From Ferrimicrobium sp. (GTDB taxonomy: Bacteria; Actinomycetota; Acidimicrobiia; Acidimicrobiales; Acidimicrobiaceae): a stretch of 64,000 nucleotides of DNA. The stretch lies in contig NZ_DAHXOI010000005.1 of the NCBI RefSeq assembly GCF_027364955.1, forward strand, positions 124,001-188,000. The letters are read 5' to 3'. Below the pieces are notes generated by a model. The model made no database searches. It saw only the letters and a list, made by a program, of their open reading frames with translations, and was not told where the DNA came from. Of the stretch, positions 1 to 8,154 are shown piece after piece. Every line of letters begins with the position of its first letter. Positions within the stretch are counted from its first letter, which is position 1. Made by a program: the position numbers and the translations under genes.

Positions 1-753
1 ACCGAGATCACCTCTCGCCACCATGACCGCGTCGGCAACATCGATAATCTCACCGATATGTCCCAGGGCATCACGACGTTCGATCTTGGCGACCAGTCGC
101 GGCGTGTTTTGGGTCGTGGCGTGAGATCGGATAAATTCACGAGCTAGAGTCAGATCTTGGGGTCCCCCCACAAATGATAACGCAAGGAAGTCGATATCAT
201 GCTCGAGGAGAAAACTGGCATCGGCAAAGTCCTTGTCAGTCATCGCAGGGATTGAGAGATGCGAGTCGGGCAGGTTTACGCCTTTGCGCATCGCGAGTGA
301 ACCACCCTGGGTCACGAGTACCGAGACTCCTTCGTCGGAGATACCCTCGATGACACCACGAACTGCCCCGTCGGCAAAGGCGATGCTTTCGCCCACCGCA
401 ACCTCACCCAACACGCCAAGCGACGTGATGGTAAGTTTCTGGGGAACCTCCTCGGGGTCACTCTCCGAGAGGATAAATTGATCTCCAGGCTTGACGAGAT
501 GGAGACGCGCTGGCAACCCAGTAATCCGTAACTTCGGTCCACAGAGGTCACCGAGAATCCCGATGATCTGGCCAGTTCGTTTGGCCGCCTCTCGGACGTT
601 CTCGATGGTCATGGTGTGCTCGGCGTAGGTTCCATGGGACATGTTGACGCGAGCCACATTCATCCCGGCTTCCACAAGTGCTACAAGGCTCTCAACTTCT
701 TGAGAGGCGGGTCCAATACTGCAGACGATCTTCGTTCGCCGAGGTGCGTTCAT
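1..753 (-). CDS. pyk: Pyruvate kinase, 5' part (gene runs off the window start)
   Basis: Pyruvate kinase transfers phosphate from phosphoenolpyruvate to ADP, the last step of glycolysis. Reading the minus strand from ATG at 753 gives MNAPRRTKIVCSIGPAS, the family's typical N-terminus, then NMSHGTYAEH, the B-domain, VAKIERRDALG and VMVARGDLG, the metal and substrate loop. About 250 of the usual 470 or so residues lie in the window; the C-terminal part is beyond base 1. GGAG lies 7 nt before the ATG. The position after SFV, often arginine, is glycine here (SFVGGPQDL). Identity is secure from motif order. Confidence 0.93.
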   Translation of the reverse strand, partial: MNAPRRTKIVCSIGPASQEVESLVALVEAGMNVARVNMSHGTYAEHTMTIENVREAAKRTGQIIGILGDLCGPKLRITGLPARLHLVKPGDQFILSESDPEEVPQKLTITSLGVLGEVAVGESIAFADGAVRGVIEGISDEGVSVLVTQGGSLAMRKGVNLPDSHLSIPAMTDKDFADASFLLEHDIDFLALSFVGGPQDLTLAREFIRSHATTQNTPRLVAKIERRDALGHIGEIIDVADAVMVARGDLG

Positions 754-899
754 CAAGGCTCCAGTCACATTTGCCTATCACCCTACTTCGCCTCTGGACA
801 GAACGCGATGAGACGAGCACGCAATTCCGTGAATGACCTCAATAACCGGCCGCTGACACGAGAGCTGGCGAGTCATGGCGCCAGAGGAACGCTCCTCGG

Positions 900-1427
900 T
901 TACGGGACCTCGTCGTCTTGGACCTGACTCTTGAGTGAACGAGCAAGCCGTAACAAAAATCCACGAATACTCGAGTCGGCGAGTCGATGAAAGACCGCTT
1001 GATCCATAAGCTGGCCAGGTCTCCCGAGTGGCGCACGATAGGTGCCCTCGAGCCAGAGCTGACTCATCTCGGCCTCCATGCGTGAAATCCCTAGTGTACC
1101 CTCGAAAGTCGGAAGCAGGCGCGATCCCGAAACGGGCGCCCACGTGATGGGAAATATTACGCTGTCTCTCGAACGTGACGGTGCAGCAAGGGTCACCACC
1201 ACGGAGGCACCAAAAATCCTCGCAGCTCGCAACCCCATGCGGGCCTGCACAGGACTCTGACTGAGGCGTGTTCCCGTGATCAGCTCTCCGAGCCAGCTGC
1301 TGGGGTGCTGGGTCAGCTGCAGCGCTGCCATCTCCCAATTCATATCGAGGTCAACAAAATCTCGGACAAAACGGACCGGAGACTCGTCACCACTAAACGC
1401 AGCGTCGCGATCTGCATACTCAACCAT
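900..1427 (-). CDS. SRPBCC-like polyketide cyclase/lipid-binding family protein, hypothetical
   Basis: This 175-residue protein has no signal peptide or membrane segment. The alternating pattern of strands, an LEGTYRAPLG-type strand and a long C-terminal helix (residues about 130-170, HRLADSSIRGFLLRLARSL) resembles actinobacterial START/SRPBCC proteins, which bind hydrophobic ligands in a helix-grip fold. No catalytic motif is visible, so no substrate is proposed. ATG at 1427 follows AAGG with 6-nt spacing. It lies in the same direction as pyruvate kinase, about 150 bp upstream of it, so co-transcription is possible but not shown. The fold assignment is from pattern memory only. Confidence 0.6.
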   Translation of the reverse strand: MVEYADRDAAFSGDESPVRFVRDFVDLDMNWEMAALQLTQHPSSWLGELITGTRLSQSPVQARMGLRAARIFGASVVVTLAAPSRSRDSVIFPITWAPVSGSRLLPTFEGTLGISRMEAEMSQLWLEGTYRAPLGRPGQLMDQAVFHRLADSSIRGFLLRLARSLKSQVQDDEVP

Positions 1428-1509
1428 CGTGGACCTTCATCTTGTCCTTTATCGTAGGGAGAACCACGGTTAAAGACCAACACCTACACGCAGGTGTGAC
1501 TTAAGTCCC

Positions 1510-2418
1510 TTAGGTAGAGGACTCTTGGGGTAATGTCGCCCCGCCTGGCGGGGTGATGGAGACGAGAATCATGGCCACTACGACGATCATACCACCGATC
1601 CAGACGGTCAAACCCTCCTGTTGGTGGAGCGCGATGAGGGCAACGAGGGCAGCGAAAACTGGTTCAAGGGAGTAGATCACCGATAGCTCAATCGAATTGA
1701 GCCAGCGCAAGGACCAGGTTTGGGCCATGAACCCGAGGGCTGAGGCGCCAACACCGTTGATAGCGACGGTTACCCAAGCCTCCTGGGACGCATGCAGTGG
1801 AAACAACCCCCCTCCTCCAGGTGCCATCGCCACCAAGGCTGCCAAGGCGGTGACGGCTAGCATCTGAAAAAGGGTGAAGCGGATGACAGCCACTGTGGTA
1901 ATACGGTAGTATTCGACAGCGACCAGCTGGAGGGCGAAGAAGAGCGCGCAGGCCAGTACAAGGGCGATACCAAGCAAGCCCTCGTGCCCTTGGGGCCTTG
2001 CGAGTAGGTAGAGGCCAGCAGCCGCGATCAGGGTTGCACCAAGCTGACGACGGGTAAGACCCCGATGTAACACCCACAGGATCAGGGGTACGAGCACAAC
2101 CGAGAGGCCAGTCAAAAAGCCCGCTAACGATGCTGAAAGAAAGCGCTGCCCCTCCGTCTGTGTGAGGTAGCCGCCAAACAGCAGAGACCCGGTGAGTAGC
2201 CCGCCAAGGAGTTCGGCACGGTGCACGTCGTGCCAAAACGACCGACGGAGGCCAAAGCCCAACAGAAGGAAGAGAGAGGCTACCAAAAAACGGAGGAACG
2301 TCAGCGTCGGAGCCGCCATCGAATGGAGCGCGACTTGGTTGAGCGAGAAGGTCACGCCCCACAGAGCGGTGACCGATACGAGGCCGAGGCGAGCTCGTCG
2401 GTGACGAGAATCGATCAT
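1510..2418 (-). CDS. EamA/DMT-superfamily transporter
   Basis: A 302-residue integral membrane protein with about ten hydrophobic helices, arranged as two EamA repeats of five helices. The family hallmarks LWGVTFSLNQVAL and TFLRFLVASL are near the N-terminus, and a second repeat starts near residue 150. Members export metabolites or amino acids; the substrate cannot be read from sequence. It is divergent from the PsiE-like gene with only 44 bp between start codons, so both promoters must overlap there. Complete length, no disruption. Confidence 0.88.
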   Translation of the reverse strand: MIDSRHRRARLGLVSVTALWGVTFSLNQVALHSMAAPTLTFLRFLVASLFLLLGFGLRRSFWHDVHRAELLGGLLTGSLLFGGYLTQTEGQRFLSASLAGFLTGLSVVLVPLILWVLHRGLTRRQLGATLIAAAGLYLLARPQGHEGLLGIALVLACALFFALQLVAVEYYRITTVAVIRFTLFQMLAVTALAALVAMAPGGGGLFPLHASQEAWVTVAINGVGASALGFMAQTWSLRWLNSIELSVIYSLEPVFAALVALIALHQQEGLTVWIGGMIVVVAMILVSITPPGGATLPQESST

Positions 2419-2462
2419 CGCCGACCTAAGATCGCCAGTGGAGCAGATATGCTACCCTGCAC

Positions 2463-2957
2463 ATGAGTAACTCCCCCCTCAAATCATCGAAGCTGGCGAA
2501 CTATATCTCAGGAACCGAGACGGTATTTTATCTCATCGTAGCGTTGTTCTTGGCCCTCATGGCCGCAGCTGTCCTCTACCAAGCGGCCCATAGCTTCATT
2601 GACATCAATCTCGACGCCGATGTCACACGCTCTCTCGTTGCCACGCTCAATGAGATCCTGTTTGTCATCATCCTGCTAGAGCTCATGAGTACCGTCTATA
2701 ACCACCTCAAACACGGCGGCTTTCAGCTCCGACCCTTCCTCATCATCGGAATCGTCTCCTCGGTACGACGCATTCTGGTGCTCGGCGCCGAACTCTCGAC
2801 GATTAATCATGCGTTAAATGCACCAGAGTTTCACTCGGCCGTCACCGAGCTTCTCGTCGAGACACTCGTCGTGCTGGCACTCACGGTGGCCCTCTACCTT
2901 CATGCGCTGACCAAGCGCAAGCAGAAAGCTTCTACAGAGGCCGCTGATCCTCGGTGA
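2463..2957 (+). CDS. PsiE-family (phosphate-starvation-inducible-like) membrane protein
   Basis: A 164-residue protein with four predicted membrane helices. The signature stretch ETVFYLIVALFLALMAA, a second helix around LNEILFVIILLELMSTVY and the polar loop FLIIGIVSSVRRILV match the PsiE family, whose role is poorly known beyond phosphate starvation in E. coli. No Shine-Dalgarno precedes the ATG. A TATGCT box at 2448-2453 lies 9 nt upstream, so the transcript is probably almost leaderless. Its 3' end overlaps gcvPB convergently by 26 bp. Confidence 0.78.
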   Translation: MSNSPLKSSKLANYISGTETVFYLIVALFLALMAAAVLYQAAHSFIDINLDADVTRSLVATLNEILFVIILLELMSTVYNHLKHGGFQLRPFLIIGIVSSVRRILVLGAELSTINHALNAPEFHSAVTELLVETLVVLALTVALYLHALTKRKQKASTEAADPR

Positions 2958-4449
2958 GGATTGGCTTTCTCGCTGCAAGCGCCTCATCGAGGCGGCGAAC
3001 CGGGGTATTGCGCGGCATCGCGAGGATGGCTTCTGCGTCCTTATAGGCGGTCGCGACGATCTCCTCCAACGCCAACGCCAACGCCTCAAGCGTCTGCGGG
3101 GACTCGGTCTCGGTTGGCTCGATCATCAGTGCTTCATGCACCACAAGGGGGAAATACACGGTTGGCGAATGGAAGCCACTGTCGAGAAGTGCCTTCGCAA
3201 CATCAAGGGCGCGTACACCCGTCTTTGTCTTGAGGGCCTCTGCTGACACGACGAACTCATGCATGCAGGGTTGCTCGTAGGCAACTGCAAAAGAATCGGC
3301 TATCCGAGCACGCAGCCAGTTCGCGTTTAGAACTGCCAACTCTGACATGGTCCGCATGCCATCACTTCCAAGGTACTTCATGAAGGCCAGAGCACGCGCA
3401 AGCACCACCGCGTTACCGTAGAAGGCATGCACCCGTCCAATCGAGCGCTCCGGGGTCACCCACGAGTAGGAGGAGCCACCATCGAGCGAGCGCGGGAGCG
3501 GACCAGGGAGAAATCCCGCAAGATGCTCGACAACGGCGACCGGTCCAGCTCCTGGGCCCCCACCCCCGTGGGGTGTCGCAAAGGTTTTGTGGAGATTGGA
3601 GTGCACGATGTCAAACCCCATATCACCTGGACGTGCGACTCCAACAATCGCATTCAAGTTCGCTCCGTCGTAGTAGGCAAGGCCATCCACCGCATGTATC
3701 ACCGCGAGTATCTCGCGGATCTCCTCCTCAAAGAGACCGAGGGTATTGGGATTCGTGAGCATGATACCGGCGGTATCAGCGTCGACTAGATCGCGCAGCT
3801 TCGCCAAGTCCACGAGTCCATTGGCGCCACTTGGTACGGTGACGGCTTCAAATCCGGCCAGCGATACCGAGGCAGGATTAGTTCCGTGTGCGGAGTCCGG
3901 AATAACTACCTTGCGCGGTGAGCGACCACGTGACGCGTGGTACGCACGCATGATCAACAGTCCCGTCAGCTCACCGCTCGCCCCCGCCGGCGGTTGCAGC
4001 GTTGCTTGAGCCATGCCGGTAATTTCACACACATAGCGTTCGAGCTCATGAAAGAGTCGAAGCCAACCCTGAATGGCCTCTGGTGGTGTGGCGGGGTGGA
4101 CGTTGGCAAGTCCGTCGATGCCAGCTACCTGATCTGCAAACTTTGGGTTGTACTTCATCGTGCACGAGCCCAGAGGATACGCGCCAAGGTCGACTGAGTA
4201 GTTTCTGCTTGCGAGACGTGTGTAGTGAGCGACGAGGTCTCGCTCAGACACCTCCGGCAACTCGACAGGCTCATCGCGAATCCATGCCACTATCGGGGCA
4301 AGATCCATCGCCGGGACCCCAGTGTCACGGAGGGAGAAGGCTCGGCGTGTCGGGACCGAAAGTTCAAAGATTGTCGGCTCCTCAGCGTCACCAACGAGTG
4401 GCGCTGAACGAGCCCGTCCACCTGGGGCACTGGTCGAAGCGAATCTCAT
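2932..4449 (-). CDS. gcvPB: Glycine dehydrogenase (decarboxylating) subunit 2, P-protein beta chain
   Basis: This is the PLP-binding half of the split P-protein of the glycine cleavage system. It decarboxylates glycine and passes aminomethyl to the lipoyl arm of GcvH. The PLP lysine is in SNLHKTFATPHGGGGPG, and GSCTMKYNPK and DSAHGTNPAS are canonical. At 505 residues it is full length. The start overlaps the gcvPA stop as ATGA (4 bp), implying translational coupling. Distal gene of the order hypothetical-gcvT-gcvPA-gcvPB. Confidence 0.96.
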   Translation of the reverse strand: MRFASTSAPGGRARSAPLVGDAEEPTIFELSVPTRRAFSLRDTGVPAMDLAPIVAWIRDEPVELPEVSERDLVAHYTRLASRNYSVDLGAYPLGSCTMKYNPKFADQVAGIDGLANVHPATPPEAIQGWLRLFHELERYVCEITGMAQATLQPPAGASGELTGLLIMRAYHASRGRSPRKVVIPDSAHGTNPASVSLAGFEAVTVPSGANGLVDLAKLRDLVDADTAGIMLTNPNTLGLFEEEIREILAVIHAVDGLAYYDGANLNAIVGVARPGDMGFDIVHSNLHKTFATPHGGGGPGAGPVAVVEHLAGFLPGPLPRSLDGGSSYSWVTPERSIGRVHAFYGNAVVLARALAFMKYLGSDGMRTMSELAVLNANWLRARIADSFAVAYEQPCMHEFVVSAEALKTKTGVRALDVAKALLDSGFHSPTVYFPLVVHEALMIEPTETESPQTLEALALALEEIVATAYKDAEAILAMPRNTPVRRLDEALAARKPILTEDQRPL

Positions 4450-5801
4450 CGCAGCTCCTTCGCAATCGTATCAACAAAACTATCGATCTCTACCCGTCGA
4501 CGTGCCTCAGTGACGGCGATGACCAGTCGATCATCAAAGCCTGGAGGGATAACCCCGGCGAGAAAACCATGGGTAAGCAGTCGATGCGCCAGCTCGCTAG
4601 CACTGATCGGTGTGCGCACCGTGAACTCACGAAAAAAATGCGTGGTGCTCGGTGCCAGACCGATCTCGTTGAGCCGCTCCGCAAGGTAGTGGGCGCCATC
4701 GTAGTTCCGGCGAGCGAGTATTCCAAACCCTTGTTTGCCGAGCCAAGCCATGTGGATAGCTGCTTGGATAGCCATGAGTGTTTGATTGGTACAGACATTC
4801 GATGTCGCCTTCTCACGGCGAATATCCTGCTCACGGGTGCGAAGTGTCGTCACAAATGCCCGTCGTCCCTCCGTATCGAGAGTCTCGCCAACAAGCCGCC
4901 CTGGCATCAATCGGACATATTCGCTCCTTGCGGCGAAGAGTCCTAGATACGGACCACCAAAGGACAGCGGTATGCCAAGCGGTTGCCCCTCCCCCACCAC
5001 GATATCCGCGCCAAACTCCCCAGGAGACCGAAGGAGTCCGAGCGCAATGGGGTCAGCAACCACGATCAGCAGTGCCCCGTGTCGATCCGCTAATGCCCGC
5101 GCAGCCTTTAGGTCTTCGATGGCACCGAAGTAGTTTGGGTAGCCAACGATCACCGCTCCAGCCTTGGTGTCATCTGTTCCATCGTCTGTGAACGGAAATG
5201 ATGTGGCGTCACCGGCGCCGAGTTCAATCGTCTCGAACGATAGACGGGTACCGGCACCAAAGGTAGCGAGCGCCTCGCGATAGGCGGGGTTCACGCCAGC
5301 GGAGACAAGGATGTGTCGCTCCTTGGTGAAGCCGACTGCCATATTCACCGCTTCAACCAGACTGGCTGCCCCGTCATAGAGGGATGCATTGGCAATCGGA
5401 AGACCAAAAAGACGCGCAATGATCGTCTGAAATTCAAAAAGAGCCTGGAGAACACCCTGAGCCACCTCAGGCTGATACGGAGTGTAGGCGGTGACAAAGG
5501 CAGATTGGGTGCCGAGGTGGCGTGCAGCGGCGGAGAGGTCATGGTCGTAGGCTCCGCCTCCCGCAAAGCTGACCAGGGCAGTGCGCACGGCAGCGTTCTG
5601 GGCACCATACTGGACGAATTGTTCGAGGACTTCGATCTCCGACTGATCCTTGGCAACTGCAAGGGGCTCGGTCCGCAACAGTGCGGCAGGTATCGAGGAG
5701 TAGAGTTCTTGGAGCGAACTCATCCCCAGATCCGCCAACATCTGTTGGATCTCTTCATCGGTGTGCGGCGCGAAAGATGGCAACCGATCCTCCTTCTCCA
5801 T
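4446..5801 (-). CDS. gcvPA: Glycine dehydrogenase subunit 1, P-protein alpha chain
   Basis: The alpha chain pairs with GcvPB to form the split P-protein. Family patterns such as PHTDEEIQQML, SFAGGGAYDH, QPEVAQGVLQALFEFQ and TSNVCTNQTL are present, and 451 residues is normal. The coordinates give the longest frame, from the ATG at 5801 inside the first 12-bp repeat, but that ATG has no Shine-Dalgarno. A perfect AAGGAGGA lies downstream at 5788-5795, and TTG at 5783 follows AGGAGG by 5 nt. Starting there gives a 445-residue protein beginning M-PSFAPHT, which fits homologues better. I favour the TTG. The repeat array then lies in the leader between gcvT and gcvPA. Confidence 0.95.
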   Translation of the reverse strand: MEKEDRLPSFAPHTDEEIQQMLADLGMSSLQELYSSIPAALLRTEPLAVAKDQSEIEVLEQFVQYGAQNAAVRTALVSFAGGGAYDHDLSAAARHLGTQSAFVTAYTPYQPEVAQGVLQALFEFQTIIARLFGLPIANASLYDGAASLVEAVNMAVGFTKERHILVSAGVNPAYREALATFGAGTRLSFETIELGAGDATSFPFTDDGTDDTKAGAVIVGYPNYFGAIEDLKAARALADRHGALLIVVADPIALGLLRSPGEFGADIVVGEGQPLGIPLSFGGPYLGLFAARSEYVRLMPGRLVGETLDTEGRRAFVTTLRTREQDIRREKATSNVCTNQTLMAIQAAIHMAWLGKQGFGILARRNYDGAHYLAERLNEIGLAPSTTHFFREFTVRTPISASELAHRLLTHGFLAGVIPPGFDDRLVIAVTEARRRVEIDSFVDTIAKELR

Positions 5802-5858
5802 TCAATCAGTCATTCAATCAGTCATTCAATCAGTCATTCAATCAGTCATTCAATCAGT
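5799..5858 (-). repeat. Five perfect 12-bp tandem repeats in the gcvT-gcvPA spacer
   Basis: The plus-strand unit CATTCAATCAGT is repeated five times without a mismatch. On the coding (minus) strand it reads ACTGATTGAATG. Every unit carries an ATG, and TGA appears in all three frames, so each copy is a minimal M-T-D-stop frame followed immediately by the next ATG (TGAATG). There is no Shine-Dalgarno inside a unit. The copy nearest gcvPA supplies the upstream ATG of that gene. Confidence 0.97.
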
Positions 5859-5935
5859 ATGGCCTATAGGACGCTGACAACCGGTGACCCACAACGCCGC
5901 TATCCACTCTAGTGCGCCCGTTTGAATGCTGCTTG

Positions 5936-6979
5936 CTACCGAGGGAGGTCAACGAAGGGGTAGGTGCATCGCTGGAGCGCAATAGTGGAGGTACCACGCC
6001 GCAGGTGCAGCGCGTCTGGGGCATCAGCGTCGAGAAAAGCCAGTCCGATGCCTTCCTTGAGCAGCGGCGAGAATCCACCACTCGAGACCCAGCCGACCTC
6101 GACATCGCCGGCATAGACACGCTCCCCGGTGCGCAACGGAGCCCGCGAACCCGAACGCAATCCAGCCAGAAGGGGGGAGACCCCTCGACGTCGCTGTTCG
6201 AGCAACGCTCCTTTGCCAGGGAACTCACCTTTCTCAAACTTTACCACCCAATCGAGCCGCGCATTCAAGGGGGTGAGACCATTGCCGAGCTCGTGACCAT
6301 GGAGTGGTAGCCCTGCTTCAAGTCGAAGGGTATCGCGTGACCCAAGCCCACACGGGCGGACACCCGCCTCGACGAGTGCGAGGAAACACTCCTCGGCAAC
6401 GGCGTTGGGGAGCGATAGCTCTACCCCATCGCCTCCTGTATACCCCGTTCCCGCAATAAGAACCGAAGCACCACGGTAGGTCCCAGCGATGATATGGTTC
6501 TTAGCCGGTAGCTCTTCGATGGCTAGTACACCGCGGACATACCCGCGCGCCAAAGGTCCTTGGACGGCGAGAATCGTCCGGTCGCGGGTGATGTCCTCGC
6601 CGCCGATACTGGCTAGCACATTCGCCGTATTGGCCGCATTAGGCATCACCTGAAAGCGATCATCATCGAGCCACCAGACGATAATGTCATCCAGGACGGA
6701 GCCATCGTCATCGAGCAGATGGGTGTATTGTGCACGGCCAGGCCCTATCCGACTGAGATCATTGGTAAGCGCGGCTTGAAGGCGCCCGAAGGCGTCAGCA
6801 CCAACGACCTCGACGGTGCCAAGATGGCTGACATCAAAGACCCCAGCGTCCTCGCGCACCGCGAGGTGTTCCGCCAATGTACCCCCGGGATAGGCTAACG
6901 GCATTTCGTAGCCACTAAATTGCGTCATTTTTGCACCAAGCCCAAGGTGGGTGGCGTGGAGAGCAGTGGTCTTCGTCAC
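5936..6979 (-). CDS. gcvT: Aminomethyltransferase, T-protein of glycine cleavage
   Basis: T-protein releases ammonia from the aminomethyl-lipoyl GcvH and transfers the methylene to tetrahydrofolate. The N-terminal MTQFSGYEMPLAYP and FDVSHLGTVEVVG, the central GYTGGDGVELSLP, and GLGSRDTLRLEAGLPLHGHE are classic. 347 residues, full length. The start used is GTG at 6979, 29 bp after the stop of the upstream hypothetical gene; only weak GAGA-type pairing precedes it. The gene ends 134 bp before gcvPA, and that spacer holds the 12-bp repeats. Confidence 0.95.
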   Translation of the reverse strand: MTKTTALHATHLGLGAKMTQFSGYEMPLAYPGGTLAEHLAVREDAGVFDVSHLGTVEVVGADAFGRLQAALTNDLSRIGPGRAQYTHLLDDDGSVLDDIIVWWLDDDRFQVMPNAANTANVLASIGGEDITRDRTILAVQGPLARGYVRGVLAIEELPAKNHIIAGTYRGASVLIAGTGYTGGDGVELSLPNAVAEECFLALVEAGVRPCGLGSRDTLRLEAGLPLHGHELGNGLTPLNARLDWVVKFEKGEFPGKGALLEQRRRGVSPLLAGLRSGSRAPLRTGERVYAGDVEVGWVSSGGFSPLLKEGIGLAFLDADAPDALHLRRGTSTIALQRCTYPFVDLPR

Positions 6980-7008
6980 TTCTCACATGCTAACCGTCAG
7001 ACCCGCCA

Positions 7009-7446
7009 TCACCCCACATTCTTCTTTGGCACCATCGAGAGTTCAACTGCCTCGGTGGTGTAGGAGCGAGACAAGCGGAGTCGGTTGCCCAGGTGATCGA
7101 GTTCAACGCGAATGCAGGCCTGCTGCGTGCACCAGTTCTCCAGTCGCTCAAAGACCCCAGCGTCCGAGCCAAACGCGACAAAGGTGCCTTGTGCCCTAGC
7201 TACGTCCTGAGCGGCATGCAGGTACGGTTGGTACCCGATGAGGACTGATTCCTCCGCGCGCATCACGTTAGTGATGAGCACCTCGGGCTCATAGGCCATC
7301 GTCTGTGAGAGATGATTGGCGTTAAACTCAGCCGCACGCCTTGCCCGAATCGAATTCATAAATCGAGTGTGTCGCCGCCAACCAACTAGGAACGCCACGA
7401 TTCCCATCAAAACGATGGTCGATGGGAAGACGACGAGTGAAAGCAT
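7009..7446 (-). CDS. Hypothetical membrane-anchored protein leading the gcv operon
   Basis: About 145 residues: one N-terminal membrane helix (LSLVVFPSTIVLMGIVAFLVGW), a basic stretch RRHTRFMNSIRARR, then a soluble alpha/beta domain with a single cysteine. I do not recognise the family. ATG at 7446 follows AGGGA by 4 nt and is preferred over the GTG at 7461, which sits directly behind GGAGGT. A TACAAT box at 7468-7473 is well placed. The 29-bp gap to gcvT suggests co-transcription, so a role linked to glycine cleavage or its membrane location is possible but unproven. Confidence 0.7.
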   Translation of the reverse strand: MLSLVVFPSTIVLMGIVAFLVGWRRHTRFMNSIRARRAAEFNANHLSQTMAYEPEVLITNVMRAEESVLIGYQPYLHAAQDVARAQGTFVAFGSDAGVFERLENWCTQQACIRVELDHLGNRLRLSRSYTTEAVELSMVPKKNVG

Positions 7447-7467
7447 GGATCCCTGTGGCACACCTCC

Positions 7468-7473
7468 ATTGTA
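7468..7473 (-). promoter_or_regulatory. Candidate -10 box of the gcv operon
   Basis: TACAAT on the minus strand, about 21 nt before the ATG at 7446. It is a perfect actinobacterial TANNNT match; no clear -35 is seen 16-18 nt upstream. It is the only good box in the 90-bp divergent gap with pgsA that reads towards gcvT. Confidence 0.45.
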
Positions 7474-7523
7474 CTGTAGGCTGTTTGGCTAAACGGAGAA
7501 TTCCCACAATCGACGGCGCGCTC

Positions 7524-7529
7524 TATGCT
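7524..7529 (+). promoter_or_regulatory. Candidate leaderless -10 box of pgsA
   Basis: TATGCT lies 7 nt before GTG at 7537, with TTCCCA 17 nt upstream as a possible -35. The box contains the alternative ATG at 7525, which argues against that ATG as the start if the promoter is real. Confidence 0.4.
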
Positions 7530-7536
7530 GAGAGCC

Positions 7537-8115
7537 GTGAACAAGCATCGGCTATTGGCCATCATACGCACGGCGATCCCTTCGCTCATCACGGCAATTC
7601 GCGTACTCCTCCTGCTTCCCGTGTGGATTCTGCTCTCACATGGGCGACACGACATCGCCGCCGCAATCCTGCTAGCGGTGATGGGCATCACCGACTTTCT
7701 CGATGGCTACGTCGCGCGTCGCACTGGCGCGGTGACAACCTTTGGCAAGATATTTGATCCACTTTCGGACCGCGTCGTCCTCATCGTGGTGGCCATCGCT
7801 GCGCTCTTAGATCACCTCGTTCCGACCTGGCTTCTCGTCATCGTGCTTCTACGGGAGATACTTGTTGGGATCACCGTCCTTGCTGACCTGCTCATCCACC
7901 GTCATCGCAACGACGTGGTCTGGATCGGCAAGGCGGGCACCTTTGGCTTGCTGCTAGGATTTCCTTTGGTAGTTCTTGGTGACGGCCTGCACCAGCCGAT
8001 CGTGAAGGAGACAGCGGTCGCCCTCATGACCTTGGCAGTGGTGCTGCTCTACGTCGCACTGGTGTTCTACGCCCTAAACTTTGCGAGAACAGCTCATCCG
8101 GAGGAACTGCCCTAG
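7537..8115 (+). CDS. pgsA: CDP-diacylglycerol-glycerol-3-phosphate 3-phosphatidyltransferase
   Basis: This membrane enzyme makes phosphatidylglycerophosphate from CDP-diacylglycerol. The CDP-alcohol phosphotransferase signature DG-x2-AR-x8-G-x3-D-x3-D is complete: DGYVARRTGAVTTFGKIFD then PLSD, around residues 55-75. Four to five further membrane helices follow. About 192 residues is normal. GTG at 7537 is chosen because it fits a leaderless promoter; ATG at 7525 would add four residues. A related phosphatidylinositol phosphate synthase cannot be excluded by motif alone, but length and the N-terminal PSLITAIRVLLLLP favour PgsA. Confidence 0.85.
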   Translation: MNKHRLLAIIRTAIPSLITAIRVLLLLPVWILLSHGRHDIAAAILLAVMGITDFLDGYVARRTGAVTTFGKIFDPLSDRVVLIVVAIAALLDHLVPTWLLVIVLLREILVGITVLADLLIHRHRNDVVWIGKAGTFGLLLGFPLVVLGDGLHQPIVKETAVALMTLAVVLLYVALVFYALNFARTAHPEELP

Positions 8116-8154
8116 CACGACCGCACAGGATCGTCGGTCACATAGGAGGTTTGC

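Noticed and set aside
5313-5912. Plus-strand frame with repeated SFNQ or ISHS residues
   Set aside because: It is antisense to gcvPA, and the repeat explains its regular appearance.
6980-7008. Glycine riboswitch before gcvT
   Set aside because: Only 29 bp separate gcvT from the gene before it, and the 90-bp divergent region upstream is too short for the tandem aptamers.
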